Source: Streptomyces sp. NRRL S-1022
GTDB taxonomy: Bacteria; Actinomycetota; Actinomycetes; Streptomycetales; Streptomycetaceae
Length of the DNA stretch: 64,000 bases
Assembly (NCBI RefSeq): GCF_000720135.1
Contig: NZ_JOIU01000018.1
Coordinates: 100,213-164,212 of the forward strand
Reading direction: 5' to 3'
Shown: piece after piece, positions 61,212 to 64,000 of the stretch
How positions within the stretch are numbered: position 1 is the first letter of the stretch
Layout of the letters: every line of letters begins with the position of its first letter
The notes under the pieces: generated by a model
Told to the model about the DNA's origin: nothing
Database searches by the model: none
Seen by the model: only the letters and a program-made list of their open reading frames with translations
Position numbers and translations under genes: made by a program

Positions 61212-62435
61212 TCAGACCACGCGCAGCCTGTCGGCCAGGTCCGCCAGGTTCCGGCTCGGCCGGCCGCGCTGCCCTCGAACCCAGGTGAGCACCAGCTCCC
61301 GCGCCAGGTAGTGGCTCCGCACCTGCTCCGGTGCCCAGCTCTCTGCTTCCAGGACTTTGGCGAGCGCGTCGTCCATCCGGTTGTGGGCGCTGAGAGCCCG
61401 GGCTACTTCGAGGTTGTGCCGTGTACGGCGCTCCGTCGGCAGTCCAGTCGTGTCGATCTGCGGGCCCAGCTCGACCGCAACCTGCATGTCACCCAGCTCG
61501 GCCGCCGTGGCCACCCGATGAATGGCGACGTTCGTCGGCCCGAAGGCGGTCCAGACGTGGTTGGCGTCGGTGCCGAGTCGGTCGGCTGTCCGTTTCGCCT
61601 CGTCCAGGAAGGTCCGCGTCGTGGCCCGGTCGTCCGCACGGGCTGAGGCCATGGACCCGGCCAGGAACAGGGTCCCGTAGATGGAGAGGAACTCGGGCGT
61701 CGCCTCCTGGAGACCCGGCCGAAGGTATTCGCCCGCGTCCCCGACCAGCTGCACGGCTGCGTCGAACCGGCCGTTGGACAGCAGGCAGTGCGCAACGGAC
61801 CGGAAGAGAGAACCGGTCACGACCGCATTGCCGGACTGCTGTGCTGCTGCCAATCCGCGGTCGGCTGCGATCCATGCCAGGTCGGTCTCACCGAGCTTGG
61901 TGAGCACCATGGCCGCGCCCTGGTACGTCATGGCCGTCAGCTCGTGCGCCCGCTCTCGCTCCCGGCCCTGGTACGACTGGGCGGCGATGAGTGCGTCTGC
62001 CAGGAGCAAGGGCAGCCGCCGGGTCGCGAAGCCATAGCGTGATTCCTGGTAGGCGTCCCAAACCTCTGCGACGTTGCGGCTCAGCTCGGCGAGCGACGTC
62101 GGCTCGCCTTCGGTGGCGACGCCTAGCAGCGGTGTCAGCTGGCGGTAGTTCATGAGGGCTGAGCGGAGTGCCGGCACCGTGCGGGTGCCGCTGTCTGGCG
62201 TCCACTCCAGGAGAGTGGGTTCGGCCAGCAGGTCGCCGAGCGTCACGTCCAGGGCGTCGGCGAGCGACTTGATGACCGAGAGCCGGTCCAGCTCGATCCG
62301 GTTGTTCTCCGCCTTGCTCAGCCAGTCCACCGTACGGCCCACCAGTCCGGCCAGAACCTCTTGAGAGATGCCCCGCCTTCGGCGGTACCAAGCGACTCGT
62401 TCACCGATCGTCAGGTTCGTCGTCATTCCTCGCAT
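61212..62435 (-). CDS. XRE-family regulator with TPR-like sensor domain
   Basis: A 407-residue regulator: N-terminal helix-turn-helix (ERVAWYRRRRGISQEVLAGLVGRTVDWLSKAE) followed by an alpha-helical repeat region of about 330 residues resembling TPR-type quorum/peptide sensors. The start MRGMTTNLTIGERVAWY is assigned at 62435; the ATG three codons later is equally possible. Common in Streptomyces beside NUDIX genes and on AICEs. Targets unknown; the divergent small gene at 62564 is a candidate. Confidence 0.85.
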   Translation of the reverse strand: MRGMTTNLTIGERVAWYRRRRGISQEVLAGLVGRTVDWLSKAENNRIELDRLSVIKSLADALDVTLGDLLAEPTLLEWTPDSGTRTVPALRSALMNYRQLTPLLGVATEGEPTSLAELSRNVAEVWDAYQESRYGFATRRLPLLLADALIAAQSYQGRERERAHELTAMTYQGAAMVLTKLGETDLAWIAADRGLAAAQQSGNAVVTGSLFRSVAHCLLSNGRFDAAVQLVGDAGEYLRPGLQEATPEFLSIYGTLFLAGSMASARADDRATTRTFLDEAKRTADRLGTDANHVWTAFGPTNVAIHRVATAAELGDMQVAVELGPQIDTTGLPTERRTRHNLEVARALSAHNRMDDALAKVLEAESWAPEQVRSHYLARELVLTWVRGQRGRPSRNLADLADRLRVV

Positions 62436-62563
62436 GGCTAGAGCGTCTTCCCATCTCCCTATGGGACCCCGGAGGAATTTTCCGGGGTAGTGCGCCGCCT
62501 CGCCCCTAGCGTCGTAGCTACCCCAAGAGGTCGCCAGGCCGAACACGCGACGAAGGAGCCACG

Positions 62564-62815
62564 ATGCCGCTGACGCCGGCCGAAGTGGTGGAGTTGACTC
62601 GAGAGGTGAAGGAGTTGGCCGATGAGGTGAACGTCATCGCGCACCGTGCTGACGAGCTGGTCAGCCGTCTTGCGGCTGCCCTCGCACCAGTTGCTCAAGC
62701 TGATCCATCCGCTCCGCGAGCCGACGCACCTCGCGCCGTACGTCGGACAGATAACCGGCGATCTCCTCGAACTCCGGGCTGCGCTTCGTCTGACGGGGCT
62801 CCTCGGGAAGGGTGA
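62564..62815 (+). CDS. Small helical protein overlapping the GntR gene
   Basis: An 83-residue ORF with AAGGAG before the ATG. Residues 1-45 form an amphipathic helix pair (LTPAEVVELTREVKELADEVNVIAHRADELVSRLAAAL); the rest runs antisense into the 3' end of the GntR gene and is low-complexity, so the C-terminus may not be meaningful. Divergent from the XRE gene. Confidence 0.5.
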   Translation: MPLTPAEVVELTREVKELADEVNVIAHRADELVSRLAAALAPVAQADPSAPRADAPRAVRRTDNRRSPRTPGCASSDGAPREG

Positions 62816-63029
62816 CGAAGCTCCCCTTGCCCTGGTGGGAGATCGCGTAGCCGTCTTCACGGAGCCGGGAGATCGCCTGGCGGGCCACGGTCCGCGAGAC
62901 GTCGTGGTCGTTCATCAGCTCGGTTTCGGACGGCAGTTTGGTGCCGGGTTCCAGCTCTCCCTGCCGGATGCGCCTCTTGAAGTCGTCGGCGATCTCCAGG
63001 TACTTCGCCCGCCCGGTGAACTCGGCCAT
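62661..63029 (-). CDS. GntR-family regulator (KorSA-like)
   Basis: A 122-residue repressor: N-terminal winged helix (ADDFKRRIRQGELEPGTKLPSETELMNDHDVSRTVARQAISRLREDGY) and a short C-terminal helical tail. Its small size and its position in front of transfer genes match KorSA of pSAM2, which represses pra and itself. ATG 63029. Three palindromic sites with a common CTAAG core lie immediately upstream, in the divergent promoter region. Confidence 0.88.
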   Translation of the reverse strand: MAEFTGRAKYLEIADDFKRRIRQGELEPGTKLPSETELMNDHDVSRTVARQAISRLREDGYAISHQGKGSFVTLPEEPRQTKRSPEFEEIAGYLSDVRREVRRLAERMDQLEQLVRGQPQDG

Positions 63030-63049
63030 AGCCCCTCTCAGTGCTTGTC

Positions 63050-63150
63050 GCACTAAGTGCAGCACATCCAACCGACACCCGTCGAGAAGCACTTGACGTA
63101 CTAAGTGTGTCAGGTGCACTCTCGTGACAGGTCGACGTACTAAGTACGTC
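63050..63150. promoter_or_regulatory. Three palindromic operators between korSA-like gene and transfer genes
   Basis: GCAC-TAA-GTGC at 63050-63060, TGACGTAC-TAA-GTGTGTCA at 63094-63112 and GACGTAC-TAA-GTACGTC at 63134-63150, all with CTAAG centres (TAA at 63054, 63102 and 63141). The third is a perfect 7-bp-arm palindrome. Probably bound by the GntR protein, controlling both divergent genes. Confidence 0.75.
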
Positions 63151-63176
63151 AAGTCTCGATCCCTAGGAGCGCACTC

Positions 63177-63533
63177 ATGCGTCAGATCCCCGTCGACACC
63201 TCCGCCGCGACCGTGATGGTCGCCAAGACCCCGCAGCCCAAGGTCAAGGACCGCCGTACCGGCGAGATCGCCACCGACGTCGAGACCGGCGCGAAGCTGA
63301 TGACCGTCGACGTGATGTTCGCGGCCAACGACGAGGTTGAGATCCTGTCCATCACCGTCCCCGAGCCGGGCATCTCCGGTGAGCTGACCATGGGCACGCC
63401 GGTCGCGCTCACTGGACTGATCGCCCGGCCGTGGGAGAACGACTTCAACGGCCAGAAGCGGCACGGGATCGCCTTCCGTGCCGTCGCGGTCACGTCCCTC
63501 GTCGCCGCTGCCGCGAACTCCAAGGCGGCCTGA
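63177..63533 (+). CDS. AICE-associated conserved protein
   Basis: A 118-residue protein: VMVAKTPQPKVKDRRTGEIATDVETGAKLMTVDVMFAAND and FNGQKRHGIAFRAVAVTSLV. The beta-rich pattern resembles the OB-like proteins that precede the FtsK-type transfer gene in many Streptomyces AICEs. ATG 63177 follows TAGGAG. It is the first gene of the operon controlled by the three operators. Function unknown; single-strand DNA binding is a guess. Confidence 0.75.
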   Translation: MRQIPVDTSAATVMVAKTPQPKVKDRRTGEIATDVETGAKLMTVDVMFAANDEVEILSITVPEPGISGELTMGTPVALTGLIARPWENDFNGQKRHGIAFRAVAVTSLVAAAANSKAA

Positions 63534-63535
63534 TC

Positions 63536-64000
63536 ATGACCGCGTTAACGGTCGCTGTGGTGCTGGTCGTCGCCGCTGCGGGTCTCCTGCGGTGGCGGCG
63601 CGGGTGCAGATGCCCGCCAAGGTCGACACCCGGCCTATGCGAGTTCCGGTCGCCCTGCGCGAGGACGGCTCGGTGCACTACCGCGACTACCGCGCCGTCC
63701 CACACGCCCTCACCCTCGGCGCCACCGAGTCGGGCAAGTCCGTTTACCAGCGCAACCTGGTCGCCGGACTCGCTCCGATGGACGTCGCCCTGGTAGGCAT
63801 CGACTGCAAGCAGGGGGTTGAGCTGTTCCCGCTGGCCCACCGGTTCTCCGCCCTCGCCGACAACCCCGCGGCCGCCGCCGAGCTGCTGGACGCGCTCGTG
63901 TCCCGCATGGAAGGGATCTACCAGCTCATCCGTGCCGAACAGCGCATCACCGCCGCGGTGCCGGACGCGGAGATAGCCGCCGACATCTGGGACCTGCCCG
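63536..64000 (+). pseudogene. FtsK/SpoIIIE-type transfer protein (TraSA-like) with internal deletion and frameshift, 3' end beyond window
   Basis: The ATG at 63536 begins the normal N-terminus (TALTVAVVLVVAAAGLLRWRR) but after 63605 the frame is wrong. In the other frame from about 63604 typical sequence resumes (VQMPAKVDTRPMRVPVALRED, then GATESGKSVYQRNLVAGL with Walker A, and LVGIDCKQGVELFPLA) and stays open to the window end. Roughly 130 residues expected between the membrane helix and QMPAKV are missing. The N-terminus also contains a TTA codon. Either a decayed gene, or a shortened translocase translated from GTG 63604/ATG 63610. Confidence 0.7.

Larger units (their letters stand above)
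57945..64000. mobile_element. Left part of a pSAM2-type integrative and conjugative element (AICE)
   Basis: Composition shift, Fic gene, NUDIX (Pif-like), XRE, GntR (KorSA-like) with operators, and TraSA-like gene in characteristic order. Integrase, excisionase, replication gene and attachment sites are not in the window; the left boundary is not defined and the fic-repeat segment could be a separate acquisition. Confidence 0.65.

Noticed and set aside
1..64000. CRISPR arrays, rRNA genes, complete insertion sequences, tRNA genes
   Set aside because: No regularly spaced direct repeats of CRISPR type, no transposase ORFs and no tRNA consensus were seen by eye; a tRNAscan/Infernal run would be decisive.

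Overview
The window is about 72% GC with the three-frame codon bias, short ATGA/GTGA gene overlaps and GTG/TTG starts of Streptomyces. Gene order supports a Streptomyces chromosomal core. Positions 1 to about 30 kb follow an ancient actinobacterial block also known from Mycobacterium tuberculosis (fdxC-dapC; dapE, LOG protein, folP2, DivIVA-like, tag; O-methyltransferase, sigE, anti-sigma, htrA, tatB; mrp, DUF1003, MgtE-like CBS protein, corA). The stretch at 37-57 kb follows a second one (rhlE-type helicase, ferritin-like protein, DUF3107, TetR, DUF3152, moeZ). These comparisons are from memory, not from a search.

Layout. 0-4.4 kb: end of a cell-wall protein, a DrrAB-like ABC exporter and a NarL-family two-component pair. 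4.4-15 kb: SirB1-like protein, GNAT acetyltransferase, ferredoxin and lysine/DAP genes (dapC, dapE), LOG nucleosidase, a FolP2-type DHPS paralogue, tag glycosylase, enoyl-CoA hydratase. 15-20.5 kb: envelope-stress locus (methyltransferase with an apparent ATT start, divergent ECF sigma factor, zinc-finger anti-sigma factor, HtrA, TatB). 20.8-24.6 kb: a lineage-specific insert with a large multi-spanning membrane protein. 24.6-30.8 kb: Mrp, magnesium-related genes and corA with a long structured leader. 30.8-37 kb: mixed housekeeping genes plus a decayed MFS gene. 37-45 kb: the helicase-to-DUF3152 block. 45.4-51.2 kb: a dipeptide-type ABC importer operon preceded by a leaderless cysteine-containing leader peptide and an intrinsic-terminator-like hairpin. 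51.3-56.6 kb: a translationally coupled operon that looks Pel-like or galactosaminogalactan-like (PelF-type glycosyltransferase, polytopic membrane protein, sugar epimerase, spherulin-4-family protein). 56.7-57.9 kb: moeZ.

From about 57.95 kb to the right edge, composition drops and the content becomes accessory: structured tandem repeats, a Fic AMPylase-type gene with a coupled 24-codon ORF, a nested inverted-repeat structure, a Pif-like NUDIX gene, an XRE/TPR regulator, a KorSA-like GntR regulator facing three palindromic operators, and the start of a transfer operon whose FtsK/TraSA gene carries a deletion and frameshift. This is the left part of an actinomycete integrative and conjugative element (AICE) that continues past the window.

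Strongest leads for undescribed biology: (1) the cysteine leader peptide and attenuator in front of the peptide ABC operon; (2) the corA leader, where a 15-codon ORF ends inside a 13-bp long-range helix; (3) the Pel-like polysaccharide operon; (4) the structured repeats and nested hairpin flanking fic.
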